A DNA stretch of 64,000 nucleotides, from NCBI RefSeq assembly GCF_018729455.1, contig NZ_JAHHZF010000004.1, positions 276,771-340,770 of the forward strand. Reading direction: 5' to 3'. Below, piece by piece: positions 26,634 to 36,365 of the stretch. Below the pieces are notes generated by a model. It searched no databases. It was not told where the DNA came from and worked only from the letters and a program-made list of their open reading frames with translations. This stretch comes from Prosthecodimorpha staleyi (GTDB lineage: Bacteria; Pseudomonadota; Alphaproteobacteria; Rhizobiales; Ancalomicrobiaceae). The number at the start of each line of letters is the position of its first letter. Within the stretch, counting starts at the first letter, position 1. The position numbers were made by a program, and so were the translations under genes.

Positions 26634-27428
26634 ATGGACAAGCCGCCGATCTCACCCGCCCTCAAGATTCTCGCTGCCGTCGCCTTCCTGTTCCTGCTGG
26701 CACCGGTGCTGATCGTCGTGCCGCTCTCCTTCTCCGGCGACGTGTTCATGTCCTTCCCGCCCAAGAGCTGGAGCGGACGCTGGTACGCCGCGATCCTGCA
26801 GAATCCGAAGATGCTGGAAGCCTTCCTGTTCAGCGTGAAGCTCGCCGCCGGCGTGACGGTGGTCAACCTGGCGATCGCGGTGCCGGCCGGCTACGCGCTG
26901 GTGCGGCTCGCGCCGCGCGGCGCGGAGGCGATGACCAGCCTGTTCACCGCGCCGCTGCTGCTGCCGACCATCGTGCTCGGCCTCGCCATGCTGATCATCT
27001 TCGCGCGCATCGGCCTGCTGGCGACCGTGCCGGGCCTGTTCGTCGCCCATCTGGTCGTCACCCTGCCGTATGTGCTGCGCGTCGTCTCGACCGCCCTCTC
27101 GACCCTGCCGGTCGCCGTCGAGGAGGCTGCCGCCACGCTCGGCGCGGCGCCCGCAACGGTATTTCGCCGGGTGACACTGCCGATGATGCTGCCCGGCCTG
27201 GTCGCAGCCGGTGCGCTCTCGTTCCTGGTTTCCTTCGACGAGGTCGTTCTCTCGCTGTTCATGTCCGGCCCGCGGCTGTCGACGCTGCCGGTCGAGATGT
27301 ACCACCATGTGGAATCCCGGGCCGATCCGCTGGTCGCGGCGATCTCGGTGCTCCTCGTCGTCTTCACTCTTGCGATCGTGATCGTGGTCGATCGATCGCT
27401 TGGACTGGCCAAGACCTTCGTGAAGTGA
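26634..27428 (+). CDS. ABC transporter permease, PotC type
   Basis: 264 residues, six predicted helices; the first is ILAAVAFLFLLAPVLIVVPLSFSG. The EAA coupling loop is VEEAAATLGAAPATVFRRVTLPMMLPGL, and the SFLVSFDEVVLSLFMSGP segment is typical of PotC. It completes the second importer of the window. The downstream HyuA gene is 168 bases away, so this operon likely ends here. Confidence 0.9.
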   Translation: MDKPPISPALKILAAVAFLFLLAPVLIVVPLSFSGDVFMSFPPKSWSGRWYAAILQNPKMLEAFLFSVKLAAGVTVVNLAIAVPAGYALVRLAPRGAEAMTSLFTAPLLLPTIVLGLAMLIIFARIGLLATVPGLFVAHLVVTLPYVLRVVSTALSTLPVAVEEAAATLGAAPATVFRRVTLPMMLPGLVAAGALSFLVSFDEVVLSLFMSGPRLSTLPVEMYHHVESRADPLVAAISVLLVVFTLAIVIVVDRSLGLAKTFVK

Positions 27429-27595
27429 CCGCGGCGGACCGATCCGCCCCTGCTCGAACCCACCCGGCGGCCTCGACCGCCATCCGCAACCATGTGTGAC
27501 CCGCGTGCCCTGTCGCGCGGGCCGGATGGAGCGCGGCCGGCCCGTCACGGGCCGCCGCGCCGCATCCCGACGACATCGAAGCGAAAGCCCACCCC

Positions 27596-29641
27596 ATGAC
27601 CTCGCCCCTGCGCATCGCCGTCGACATCGGCGGCACCTTCACCGACATCGAAATCCTCGAAGCGGCGACCGGGCGCGTCTACCAGTTCAAGACGCCGTCG
27701 ACCCCGTCGGATCCCTCGATCGGTCTGATCGACGGCATCAAGGCCGCGGCGGAGCGGTTCGGCCTCGATATCGGCGCGGTCGAGTACATCCTGCACGGCA
27801 CCACCATCGCCACCAATGCGGTGCTGGAACGCAAGCTGCCCGCCGGCGCCATCGTCACCACGGCCGGCTTCGAGGACCTTCTGCAGATCGGCCGTCACGG
27901 CCGGCGCGACGTCTATGCCATCGCGCTGGACCCGCCGCCGCCGCTGGTGCCGCGCCGCCACGCCTTCGGGGTGCCGGAGCGGATCGGACCCGATGGGCGG
28001 GTCCGCGTCCCGCTCGACGAGGCGCGGGTCGCGGAAGTGGCGGCCCGACTGAAGGAGACCGGCGTCCGGGCGATCGCGGTCTGCCTGCTGCATGCCTATG
28101 CCAACCCGGCCCATGAGCGCCGCGTCGGCGAGATCCTGGCCGCCGCGCTTCCGGGCGTGGCGATCTCGCTGTCCTCGGACATATCGCCGGAAATCCGCGA
28201 ATATGAGCGGCTGTCGACCACGGTCCTGAACGCCATGCTGGTCCCGGTCGTTTCGGGCTACACCAAGCGGCTGTCCGACCGGATCGCCGCGGAGGTCCCC
28301 GGCAGCCACATCTACCTGGTGCAGTCGAATGGCGGCGTCAGCGGCCTAGCCAAGGCCGGCCGCGAGCCGGCGCGCCTGCTTCTCTCCGGCCCGTCCGGCG
28401 GCGCGGCGGCGGCCCGGCGGCTTTCGGCGGAACTCGGCGAACCCGACCTCGTCGCCGTCGACATGGGCGGCACGTCCTTCGACGTTTCGGTCGTCCATGG
28501 CGGTCAGGTTTCGATGGTCACCGAGGGCGACATCGACGGCCTGCCGGTCCGCCTGCCTATGGTCGAGATGCGCACCATCGGCGCCGGCGGCGGCTCGATT
28601 GCCTGGGTCGACGACGGCGGCCGACTGCGCATCGGCCCGCAATCGGCCGGCGCCCAGCCGGGACCGGCCTGCTATGGCCGCGGCGGCACCGACCTGACCG
28701 TTACCGACGCCAACCTGATCCTCGGCCGGCTGGAAGCGTCTTCCTTCATGGGCGGCGCCATGGCGCTCGATCCGGCCGCCGCGCGCGCGGCGGCCGGCCG
28801 CGTCGCCGGGCGGCTCGGTCTCGGCATCGAGGAGACGGCCGCGGGCGCCATCTCGGTGACCAATTCGAGCCTCGCCACCGCGATCCGGCTCAGCCTGTTC
28901 GAGAAGGGTCTCGACCCGGAGGATTTCGCGCTGCTCTCCTTCGGCGGCGCCGGCGGCGTGCATGCCTGCGAGGTGGCCGAGGATCTCGGCATCCGGCGCG
29001 TCGTGTTCCCGCCCCACGCCTCGACCCTGTCGGCCTGGGGCATCCTGTGGTCGGACATCGTCCACGATCTCGCCGCGACCGAGATCGGCCCGCTCGCCGA
29101 AGCCGGACCGCGCCTCGCCGCCGCCGCCGCAAGGCTGCGCGGCGAGGCCGAACGGCTCCTCGCCGAGGATGGCGTGGCGCAGGCCGAACGCCGCTTCGAG
29201 TGGCGCATGGATCTGCGCTATGCCGGCCAGGCCTTCGATCTGGCCGTGCCGCTCGACGGCGCCGACTTCGGTCCCGCCGGCCTCGAAGCCGCAGCCGGTC
29301 GGTTCCATGCGCTGCATCGCCGCCGCTTCTCCTACGACGAACCCGCCACGCCGGTCGAACTGGTCGCCCTGCGGCTCGCCGCGATCGGCCGTCTCGCCAA
29401 GCCGGCGCCCGACGGGTCCGAGGCCGCAGTCGCCGCGGCGACGCCCAAGACCCGCCGGGCCTGGGCGCGCGGGGCCTTCGTCGACATAGCCGTATGGGCC
29501 CGCGACGGGCTCGGCGAGCGCTCCGTGGCCGGTCCCGCCGTGATCGAGGAGACCTACACCACATCCTATGTGCCGCCCGGCTGGGAGGCCCGGCTCGAAC
29601 GGTCCGGTGCGCTCGTCGCCCGCCGCATCGCCGACCATTGA
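27596..29641 (+). CDS. hyuA: HyuA: hydantoinase/5-oxoprolinase subunit A
   Basis: 681 residues of the ATP-dependent hydantoinase A / oxoprolinase N-terminal family. VDIGGTFTDIEILEA (ATP-phosphate loop), HGTTIATNAVLERKLP, the DMGGTSFDVSVVHGG second phosphate loop, IGAGGGSIAWVD and GGAGGVHACEVAEDLGI are all clear. With HyuB it would hydrolyse a cyclic amide (hydantoin, 5-oxoproline or similar) using ATP; acetone/acetophenone carboxylases are more distant relatives. It overlaps nothing upstream and is followed 12 bases later by hyuB. Confidence 0.92.
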   Translation: MTSPLRIAVDIGGTFTDIEILEAATGRVYQFKTPSTPSDPSIGLIDGIKAAAERFGLDIGAVEYILHGTTIATNAVLERKLPAGAIVTTAGFEDLLQIGRHGRRDVYAIALDPPPPLVPRRHAFGVPERIGPDGRVRVPLDEARVAEVAARLKETGVRAIAVCLLHAYANPAHERRVGEILAAALPGVAISLSSDISPEIREYERLSTTVLNAMLVPVVSGYTKRLSDRIAAEVPGSHIYLVQSNGGVSGLAKAGREPARLLLSGPSGGAAAARRLSAELGEPDLVAVDMGGTSFDVSVVHGGQVSMVTEGDIDGLPVRLPMVEMRTIGAGGGSIAWVDDGGRLRIGPQSAGAQPGPACYGRGGTDLTVTDANLILGRLEASSFMGGAMALDPAAARAAAGRVAGRLGLGIEETAAGAISVTNSSLATAIRLSLFEKGLDPEDFALLSFGGAGGVHACEVAEDLGIRRVVFPPHASTLSAWGILWSDIVHDLAATEIGPLAEAGPRLAAAAARLRGEAERLLAEDGVAQAERRFEWRMDLRYAGQAFDLAVPLDGADFGPAGLEAAAGRFHALHRRRFSYDEPATPVELVALRLAAIGRLAKPAPDGSEAAVAAATPKTRRAWARGAFVDIAVWARDGLGERSVAGPAVIEETYTTSYVPPGWEARLERSGALVARRIADH

Positions 29642-29652
29642 GGAAAGCCCCG

Positions 29653-31335
29653 ATGACCGCCATCAGCCCCGTCAGGGTCGAAATCGTCCGCAATGCCCTC
29701 GTCGCCGCCGCCGAGGAGATGAGCATCACCATCTGGCGCACGAGCCGCTCCACCGTGGTGCGCGAGATCCTCGACTTCTCGACCGCCGTGTTCGACGCCG
29801 ACGGCCGCCAGGTCGCGCAGTCGGCCCGGATTCCCGTGCATCTGAACTCGATGTCGGCCTGCCTGGAGCGGCTGATCGCCGACTTCATCCCGCTCGACCG
29901 CTGGGACGATGGCGACGTGATCGTCACCAACGATCCCTATTCGGGCGGCCAGCACCTGCCCGACATCCAGACCTTTCGGCCGGTCTTTCACGAAGGCCGC
30001 CGGATCGCCATCGTCGGCACGCTCTGCCACCATGTCGACGTGGGCGGCGGCGCGCCCGGCAGCTACTACGCCGATGCGCGCGAGATCTTCCAGGAGGGCA
30101 TCCGCATCCCGCCGCTGAAGCTCGCCGAGCGGGGCACGCTCAATCAGGCGATCGTCGACCTCGTGCTGGCCAATGTGCGCCAGCCGGACGAGACCTCCGG
30201 CGACCTGAAGGCCCAGATCGCGGCGCTCGGCATCGGCGCGCGCGCGATGGAGCGCATCGCCGCCAAATACGGCGCCGACGATCTCGCCGCCGCCACCTCC
30301 GCCATCCTCGACGGGTCGGAAGCCATGATGCGCGCCGCGATCGCCGCGTTGCCGGACGGGGCGGCGGACTTCGTCGAATGGGTAGACGACGACGGCCAGA
30401 CCGAGGGGCCGATCCGCCTGCAGGTGCGCCTGGACAAGCGCGGCGACCGCATCCGGCTCGATTTCGCCGGGTCCAGCCCGCAGGTGCAGGGGCCGGTCAA
30501 CAACACCCGCGCGATGACCTGCTCGGCGGTCTACTACGCGCTCCTCGCCGCCCTCGGCAAGGACATCCCGGCCAATAGCGGCTGCTATCGCCCGATCGAG
30601 GTGGTGCTGCCCGAGGGCAGCGTGGTCGACGCCCGCTTCCCCGCACCAGTGACCGGCCGCATGGTGGTCAACCACCGCATCGCCACGGCAGTCTTCGGGG
30701 CGCTGGCCGGCCTCTTGCCGGAGCGCATTCCGGCCGCCTACTACGCCATCTCCTATGTCTACGCGCTCGCCACCGTGGAGGCCTCGGGCCGACGGCGGGT
30801 CTATTTCGACATCGAGGTCGGCGGCTGGGGTGGGCATGCCGGCGGCGACGGGGCGAGCGCACTGTCCTGCGGCCTGCACAACAACACCAACGCGCCGATC
30901 GAGATGGTCGAAGCCAAGTATCCGGTCACCTTTCTGCGCTACGGCCTGCTGCCCGACAGCGGCGGCGCGGGCCGGCATCGCGGCGGGCTCGGGCTGGTGC
31001 GCGAATTCCGGCTCGACGCGCCGATCGGCAGCCTCTCGACCAATTTCGAGCGCTTCAAGCATCCGCCCTACGGCGTCGGCGGCGGCCGCCCCGGCTCGCT
31101 CAGCCGCACCACGGTGACGCGGGCCGACGGCAGCGTCGAGGCGCTGCGCTCCAAGGTATCCGGGGTGCCGATCCGGGCCGGCGACGTGATCACCATCGAG
31201 ACCTCGGGCGGCGGCGGCTGGGGCGATCCTGCAGAGCGTCCCGCCGTACGGATCGCCGCCGATCTGGCCGACGGCATGGTGACGCCGGCCGGTGCGGCTC
31301 GCTACGGCACCGAACTTGGCGAGGCCGCCGAATGA
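29653..31335 (+). CDS. hyuB: HyuB: hydantoinase/5-oxoprolinase subunit B
   Basis: 560-residue Hydantoinase_B protein. SVARSARIPVHLNSMSACLE-like segment (here QSARIPVHLNSMSACL), the diagnostic DVIVTNDPYSGGQHLPDIQTFRPVF, VDVGGGAPGSYYADAREIFQEG, and GGAGRHRGGLGLVREF towards the end. The alpha and beta subunits act together. The start ATG at 29653 follows AGGAAAG. It overlaps the Ldh2-type gene by 4 bases. Confidence 0.92.
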   Translation: MTAISPVRVEIVRNALVAAAEEMSITIWRTSRSTVVREILDFSTAVFDADGRQVAQSARIPVHLNSMSACLERLIADFIPLDRWDDGDVIVTNDPYSGGQHLPDIQTFRPVFHEGRRIAIVGTLCHHVDVGGGAPGSYYADAREIFQEGIRIPPLKLAERGTLNQAIVDLVLANVRQPDETSGDLKAQIAALGIGARAMERIAAKYGADDLAAATSAILDGSEAMMRAAIAALPDGAADFVEWVDDDGQTEGPIRLQVRLDKRGDRIRLDFAGSSPQVQGPVNNTRAMTCSAVYYALLAALGKDIPANSGCYRPIEVVLPEGSVVDARFPAPVTGRMVVNHRIATAVFGALAGLLPERIPAAYYAISYVYALATVEASGRRRVYFDIEVGGWGGHAGGDGASALSCGLHNNTNAPIEMVEAKYPVTFLRYGLLPDSGGAGRHRGGLGLVREFRLDAPIGSLSTNFERFKHPPYGVGGGRPGSLSRTTVTRADGSVEALRSKVSGVPIRAGDVITIETSGGGGWGDPAERPAVRIAADLADGMVTPAGAARYGTELGEAAE

Positions 31336-32375
31336 GCACCCCCGGAAAGACCCCCGTCGCCACCGTGCGCCTGACCCTGGCCGAGGTCGAGGACCTGACC
31401 TTCCGCGCGCTCGCCGCCTCCGGCCTCGGCCCGACGCAGAACCGCGCGGTCACCGCCTCGGTCGTCGATGCCGAGGCCGAGGGGGTGCACAGCCACGGCC
31501 TCGCCCGCCTGCCGACCTATTGCGAGCATGCCCGTTGCGGCAAGATCGACGGCCGAGCCGAACCCCTGCTGACCCGGCCGGCACCCGGCCTCGTCCGGGT
31601 CGATGCCGCCGACGGCTTCGCCCATCCGGCGATCGACCTGGGCCTGCCGGCGCTGTTCGAGGCGGCCGGGCACCAGGGCGTGGCGGCGATGGCGGTGACG
31701 CGGTCCTACAATTGCGGCGTGGTCGGCTACCATGTCCGGCGCATCGCCGAGGCCGGCTTCCTGGCGCTGGGCTTCGTCAACGCCCCCGCATCGATCGCAC
31801 CGGTCGGCGGCACCGTCCCGGTCTTCGGCACCAATCCGATCGCGCTCGCCGTGCCGCGCGCCGCGGGCGGACCGCTGGTGCTCGACCAGTCGTCGAGCGT
31901 GGTCGCCAAGAGCGAGATCGTGGTGCATCGCCAGCGCGGGGAGGCGATCCCGCCCGGCTGGGCGCTCGATCGCGACGGGCATCCCACCACCGATCCGGCG
32001 GCGGCGCTCGACGGCGGCACCATGGTGCCGACCGGCGGCCACAAGGGCGCCGGCCTCGCCTTCCTGGTGGAGATCATGGCCGCCTGGATGACCGGCGCGA
32101 GCCTGTCGGTCGATGCGTCCTCCTTCGCCGACAATTCGGGCGGCCCGCCGCGCACCGGCCAGTTCTTCCTGGCCGTGGCGCCCGGCCCGATCGCCGGCGA
32201 GGCGGCCGAGGCCCGGCTCGCCCGGCTCCTGGCGGCGATCGCCGACCAGCCCGGCGCCCGCCTGCCGGGGACACGGCGCGCCGCAGCACGCGCCCGGACG
32301 GCAGCCGAAGGCGTCTCGATCCCGGAGGCGCTGTACGGGCGTCTGCTGGTCTATGCGACAACATCGACCGGTTGA
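31332..32375 (+). CDS. Ldh2-type malate/lactate/ureidoglycolate dehydrogenase family oxidoreductase
   Basis: 347 residues of the Ldh_2 family, NAD(P)-dependent oxidoreductases with a non-Rossmann fold that act on 2-hydroxyacids, ureidoglycolate, delta1-piperideine-2-carboxylate or 2,3-diketogulonate. The catalytic His is in EGVHSHGLARLPTYCEH; FGTNPIALAVPR binds the cofactor. GGHKGAGLAFLVEIMAAW near the end is conserved. The ATGA overlap with hyuB ties it to the cyclic-amide pathway: it may reduce or oxidise the ring-opened acid. Confidence 0.88.
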   Translation: MSTPGKTPVATVRLTLAEVEDLTFRALAASGLGPTQNRAVTASVVDAEAEGVHSHGLARLPTYCEHARCGKIDGRAEPLLTRPAPGLVRVDAADGFAHPAIDLGLPALFEAAGHQGVAAMAVTRSYNCGVVGYHVRRIAEAGFLALGFVNAPASIAPVGGTVPVFGTNPIALAVPRAAGGPLVLDQSSSVVAKSEIVVHRQRGEAIPPGWALDRDGHPTTDPAAALDGGTMVPTGGHKGAGLAFLVEIMAAWMTGASLSVDASSFADNSGGPPRTGQFFLAVAPGPIAGEAAEARLARLLAAIADQPGARLPGTRRAAARARTAAEGVSIPEALYGRLLVYATTSTG

Positions 32376-32490
32376 CCGGTCGGGTCCGGACCTGCCGTAC
32401 ATGGCACATTTGCTGCACAGCAGCGCCGGGCGTTGCGCGACCCCATTCCATGCGAGAGCATCCAATTCGTACTTTCCGGGAGGTCGGACG

Positions 32491-32519
32491 TTGACAGCGC
32501 GGTGACACGAACCTAGCCT
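32491..32519 (+). promoter_or_regulatory. Candidate sigma-70 promoter for the opine-dehydrogenase operon
   Basis: TTGACA (32491-32496), 17-base spacer, TAGCCT (32514-32519), about 60 bases before the ATG at 32581. The surrounding 32376-32580 gap is AT-richer than average and has no gene. The -35 is a perfect match; the -10 is moderate. Confidence 0.5.
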
Positions 32520-32580
32520 TCCTTTAGCTTTGAAATATCCGCGCGGCGCCGACGGGCCGCACCGGACCGGGGGGCTTGCC

Positions 32581-33681
32581 ATGTCGACGACGCCGATCAG
32601 GATTGCGGTGCTGGGGGGTGGCAACGGATCCTATGCGGCTGCGGCCGATCTGAGCGAGGCCGGCCACGAGGTGCGCTTCTGGCGGCCGAATCGCGAGGCC
32701 TTCGCGCCGGTCCTGGAGACCGGGCGGATCACTCTCAAGGACGCCCAAGGCCGCCGCGAGGTGGCGATCGCCCGGCCGACGGCCGAGATCGGCGAGGCCG
32801 TCGCCGGGGCCGATCTGATCCTGGCGCCGGTACCGGCCTCCGCGCAGGCCGAGCTCGCCCGCGCGCTCGCCCCGCATGTCGCCGACGGCCAGACGATCTA
32901 TCTGCCGCCGGGCACCTTCGGCTCCTATCTGATGGCCAAGGTCATGCGCGAGGCCGGCAACCGGGCCGATTTCGCGATTGCCGAGACCGGCACGCTGCCC
33001 TGGCTGACCCGCAAGCACGGCCCGGCCGAGGTGGCGATCACCACCCGCGCGACGCGCCTGCCGACCGGCGTCTTCCCGTCGCGCCTCGCCGCGCCGGCGC
33101 TGGCGGCGATCTCGGCGGCCTTTCCGGGTGCGATCGAACCGATCGAGGATGCCCTGTCGGCCGCGCTGATGAATGCCGGGCCGATCATCCATCCGCCGCT
33201 GATCCTGATGAATGCCGGCCCGATCGAGCATTTCGACCGCTGGGACATCCACAACGAGGGCACCCAGCCGTCGATCCGGCGGGTACATGGCGCGCTCGAT
33301 GCGGAGCGGATGGCGGTGCGCGAGGCGCTCGGCTACGGCGCGCCGCATTTCCCGCTCGCGGATCACTACGAGACCTCGAACTGGATGTACGGCAATTTGG
33401 CTCATGACAAGCTGGTCGCCTCCAAGGACTGGCACGAGCGGCTGAACCTGAAGGATCACCGCTACCTGACCGAGGACGTGAAGCTCGGCCTCGCCTTCCT
33501 GGTCTCGGTGTGCCGCTGGGCCGGCGTGCCGTCGCCGGTCGCGGCCGGCCTGCTGGCGATCGCGGGCGCGGCCGCGGGCGAGAACTTCCTGGAGACCGGG
33601 CGCACCCTGGACGGGCTCGGTCTCGCCGGCCTGTCGCAAGCCGCCATGGCGCAGCTGCTCGCCGAAGGACTGCCGGCATGA
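32581..33681 (+). CDS. NAD/NADP octopine/nopaline dehydrogenase family protein
   Basis: 366 residues. Rossmann start IAVLGGGNGSYAAAADLSEAGHEVRFWRPN; the middle reads LPPGTFGSYLMAKV and ETGTLPWLTRK; the C-terminal Octopine_DH domain contains NAGPIIHPPLILMNAGPIEHF, with His residues at the expected active-site place. Family enzymes make or break opines (secondary amines of an amino acid and a 2-oxo acid). With a 3-hydroxyacyl-CoA dehydrogenase-type enzyme overlapping it and a TRAP importer downstream, degradation of an imported opine-like acid is an inference. ATG 32581 is chosen over an upstream frame opening. Confidence 0.85.
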   Translation: MSTTPIRIAVLGGGNGSYAAAADLSEAGHEVRFWRPNREAFAPVLETGRITLKDAQGRREVAIARPTAEIGEAVAGADLILAPVPASAQAELARALAPHVADGQTIYLPPGTFGSYLMAKVMREAGNRADFAIAETGTLPWLTRKHGPAEVAITTRATRLPTGVFPSRLAAPALAAISAAFPGAIEPIEDALSAALMNAGPIIHPPLILMNAGPIEHFDRWDIHNEGTQPSIRRVHGALDAERMAVREALGYGAPHFPLADHYETSNWMYGNLAHDKLVASKDWHERLNLKDHRYLTEDVKLGLAFLVSVCRWAGVPSPVAAGLLAIAGAAAGENFLETGRTLDGLGLAGLSQAAMAQLLAEGLPA

Positions 33682-34664
33682 CCGGCGCCCCGGCCAGGAT
33701 CGCCTGCATCGGCGCGGGCCGGATGGGTCGCGGCATGGCCCATGCGTTCGCATATGCCGGACATGACGTGGTGCTGGTCGACGCCAAGCCGCGCGACGCG
33801 GCCGCCCATGCGGCGCTCGCCGCCGAGGCGCTCGGCGAGATCCGGGCGAGCCTCGGCCAGCTGGCCGGTCTCGGCGCCTTCGAGGCCGCCGCCATCGAAC
33901 CGATCATGGCGCGCATCCGCGTCGTTGCGCTCGACGATGCGGCGGCGGCGCTGGCCGACTGTCCCTTCGTGTTCGAGGGCGTCCCGGAGACGCGCGAGGC
34001 CAAGGCCTCGGCCCTGGCGCTGATCGACGCGATCGCCCGACCAGACGCGATCGTCGCCTCGACCACCTCGACCTTCCTGTCGACCGATCTTGCCGGGCTG
34101 ACCGCCCATCCTGAGCGGTTCCTCAACGCCCACTGGCTGAATCCGGCCTATCTGGTTCCGCTGGTCGAGGTCAGCCCGTCGCCCGCGACCGACCCGGCCG
34201 TCACCGCCGCCATGCTGCGTCTGCTCGAGGGGGCCGGCAAGATGCCGGTCGTCTGCGCGGCCTCGCCGGGCTACATCGTGCCGCGCATCCAGGCTCTGGC
34301 CATGAACGAGGCCGCCCGCCTGGTCGAGGAGGGCGTGGCGACGGCCGAGGATGTCGACAAGGCCGTGCTCTACGGCTTCGGCTTCCGCTTCGCCGTGCTC
34401 GGCCTGATCGAGTTCATCGACTGGGGCGGCGGCGACATTCTCTACTATGCCAGCCGCTATATGCGCCAGGCGACCGGCGAGGAGCGTTTCGCCGCCCCCG
34501 CCGTGATCGAGCGCAACATGGCGGAGGGCCGCATCGGCCTGAAGACCGGCCGCGGCTTCTACGACTATGCCGGCCGTGATCTCGACGCCTATCGGCGCGA
34601 GCGGCTCGGAGCCTTCCTGGCCATGCTCGGCCATCTCGGCCTGACCCGGCCGCCGGTTCTCTAG
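33678..34664 (+). CDS. 3-hydroxyacyl-CoA dehydrogenase family NAD-dependent enzyme
   Basis: 328 residues. GAGRMGRGMAHAFAYAGHDVVLVD Rossmann motif, catalytic-His segment FLNAHWLNPAYLVPLVEV, and C-terminal domain GYIVPRIQALAMNEAARLVEEGVATAEDVDKAVLYGFGFRF. Single-domain enzymes of this kind oxidise 3-hydroxybutyryl-CoA or free 3-hydroxy acids such as L-carnitine or L-gulonate. The overlap (ATGA at 33678) with the opine-type dehydrogenase suggests both act in one pathway. Confidence 0.9.
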   Translation: MTGAPARIACIGAGRMGRGMAHAFAYAGHDVVLVDAKPRDAAAHAALAAEALGEIRASLGQLAGLGAFEAAAIEPIMARIRVVALDDAAAALADCPFVFEGVPETREAKASALALIDAIARPDAIVASTTSTFLSTDLAGLTAHPERFLNAHWLNPAYLVPLVEVSPSPATDPAVTAAMLRLLEGAGKMPVVCAASPGYIVPRIQALAMNEAARLVEEGVATAEDVDKAVLYGFGFRFAVLGLIEFIDWGGGDILYYASRYMRQATGEERFAAPAVIERNMAEGRIGLKTGRGFYDYAGRDLDAYRRERLGAFLAMLGHLGLTRPPVL

Positions 34665-34737
34665 GGTGTTGGAAGACGGGACCGGCGGCGCCGCACGGCT
34701 CCACCGGTCACCGGCGAGAGACGTGAGGAGACACAGC

Positions 34738-35763
34738 ATGGTTCGTGAAGCGCATTCCGTCCAAACCATCGCCCGTCGGGCCGTGTTCGGTCTTGCCGCC
34801 GGGCTGATGTTCGCCACCACGCTCGGCGGCAGCCCGGCCAAGGCCGACGAGGTCGTGCTGCGCGCCGTCGCCGCCTTCCCGAAGGCGCTCGCCTTCACCA
34901 AGAGCTTCCTCGGCTATGTCGACAAGGTCAATGCGGCCGGCAAGGGCGTCGTGCGCATCGACTTCACCGGCGGCCCGGAGGTCATCCCGCAGAACCAGCA
35001 GGTCGATTCCGTGCGCCGCGGCGTGCTCGACATGCATTACGGCCCGGCGAGCTTCTATCTCGGCAAGATGCCCGAGGCGGATGCCTGGGTCGGTGCCACG
35101 GTGACCGCCATGGAGGCGCGCAAGAATGGCGGCTTCGCCATCATGCAGAAGGCCTTCGACGAAAAGCTCGGCGTCACCCTGCTCGGACACATCGATTCCG
35201 GCATCGGCTTCCACGTCTATCTGCTCAAGGAGCCGAAGCGCACGGCGGATGGCGGCGTCGATCTCAACGGCCTCAAGATCCGCTCGCAGCCGATCTACAA
35301 GTCCTTCTTCGAGGATCTCGGCGCGGTCTCGGTCTCGGTGCCGGTGCCGGAGGTCTATGGCGGTCTCGAACGCTCCGTCTTCGACGGCGCCGGCTGGCCG
35401 ATCATCGGCATCCTGGATCTGAACTGGGACAAGTTCCTGAAGGTCCGCATCGATCCGGGCTTCTATTCGACCGATCTCGGCATCACGATCAATACGGCCA
35501 AGTGGAACAGCCTGCCGCAGGCGGCCAAGGACATCCTGACCAAGGCGGCGATCGAATACGAACAGGAATCCTTCGACAACTTCCAGAAGGAGATCAAGGC
35601 GACCGACGAGACCGCCCGCTCGCGTGGCCTGACCGTCCTGAAGCTGACCGGGGCGGCCGAGAAGGCTTATCTCGACAAGGCCTATGAGTCCGCCTGGAAG
35701 CGCATGAAGGATGCCGGCTCGCCGCATTACGACGCGCTGCGCAAGGCCTACTACACCCGCTGA
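34738..35763 (+). CDS. dctP: TRAP transporter substrate-binding protein (DctP type)
   Basis: 341 residues with a long signal peptide (ARRAVFGLAAGLMFATTLGGSPAKADE). The mature part is a DctP fold: VNAAGKGVVRIDFTGGPEVIPQNQQVDSVRRGVLDMHYGP and DLNGLKIRSQPIYKSFFEDLGAVSVSVPVPEVYGGLERSVFDG, where the Arg in KIRSQ normally clamps a carboxylate. So the ligand is probably an organic acid. SD GTGAGGAG precedes the ATG. Followed by a strong stem-loop and then the two membrane subunits. Confidence 0.92.
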   Translation: MVREAHSVQTIARRAVFGLAAGLMFATTLGGSPAKADEVVLRAVAAFPKALAFTKSFLGYVDKVNAAGKGVVRIDFTGGPEVIPQNQQVDSVRRGVLDMHYGPASFYLGKMPEADAWVGATVTAMEARKNGGFAIMQKAFDEKLGVTLLGHIDSGIGFHVYLLKEPKRTADGGVDLNGLKIRSQPIYKSFFEDLGAVSVSVPVPEVYGGLERSVFDGAGWPIIGILDLNWDKFLKVRIDPGFYSTDLGITINTAKWNSLPQAAKDILTKAAIEYEQESFDNFQKEIKATDETARSRGLTVLKLTGAAEKAYLDKAYESAWKRMKDAGSPHYDALRKAYYTR

Positions 35764-35772
35764 GGGCCTGAT

Positions 35773-35798
35773 CCGCGGCCGGCCCGGTCCGGCCGCGG
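35773..35798. terminator. Stem-loop after the TRAP binding-protein gene
   Basis: Exact 10-bp arms ccgcggccgg (35773-35782) and ccggccgcgg (35789-35798) with loop CCCGGT, 10 bases behind the dctP stop and 55 before dctQ. No T-run. Same arrangement as behind the ABC binding-protein genes of the window. Confidence 0.5.
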
Positions 35799-35852
35799 CA
35801 CCTTGTCCTCGCGCGTGGCGCGTCCCGATCCCCTCCAGCCCTGCGAGCCCGC

Positions 35853-36353
35853 ATGCGCCCCGTGTCCCGCACCTACGATGCCCTGATCTACGGCCTCGCC
35901 GTCGCGGCCGCGGCCAGCCTCGCCTTCATCACGCTGGCCATCGTGGCCGACGTGATGGTGCGCAATCTCGGCGGCCGGCCGTTCCGCTGGACCAGCGCCA
36001 CCGTCGAATATGTCCTGCTCTTCTCGACCATGGCGGGCTCGCCCTGGCTGGTGCGCAACGGCGGCCACGTCGCCATCACGACCTTCATCGAGATGCTGCC
36101 CAAGGCGCTGCACGACGCGCTCGGCCGCCTGGTGATCCTCTCCTGCGCGGCCATCTCGGGCCTGATCGCCTGGCGGGCGCTGGCGCTCGCACTGGAGGAA
36201 TACCGCTCCGGCTCGCTCGACATGCGCTCGATCACCCTGCCCGGCTGGCTCACCTACGCCATGATCGGGGTCGGCATGGCGCTGATCGCGCTCGAACTTC
36301 TGCGCCTGATCGCCGTCGGCCGCGTCCGCGCGGGCGAAGGCGAGCGGCACTGA
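35853..36353 (+). CDS. dctQ: TRAP transporter small permease (DctQ type)
   Basis: 166-residue, four-helix membrane protein. DALIYGLAVAAAASLAFITLAIVADVMVRNLGGRPFRWT is the family N-terminus, with SATVEYVLLFSTMAGSPWLVRNGGHVAITTF following; the last helix is TYAMIGVGMALIALELLRL. It lies 12 bases before dctM. Confidence 0.9.
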   Translation: MRPVSRTYDALIYGLAVAAAASLAFITLAIVADVMVRNLGGRPFRWTSATVEYVLLFSTMAGSPWLVRNGGHVAITTFIEMLPKALHDALGRLVILSCAAISGLIAWRALALALEEYRSGSLDMRSITLPGWLTYAMIGVGMALIALELLRLIAVGRVRAGEGERH

Positions 36354-36365
36354 GGGGAGGCGGAC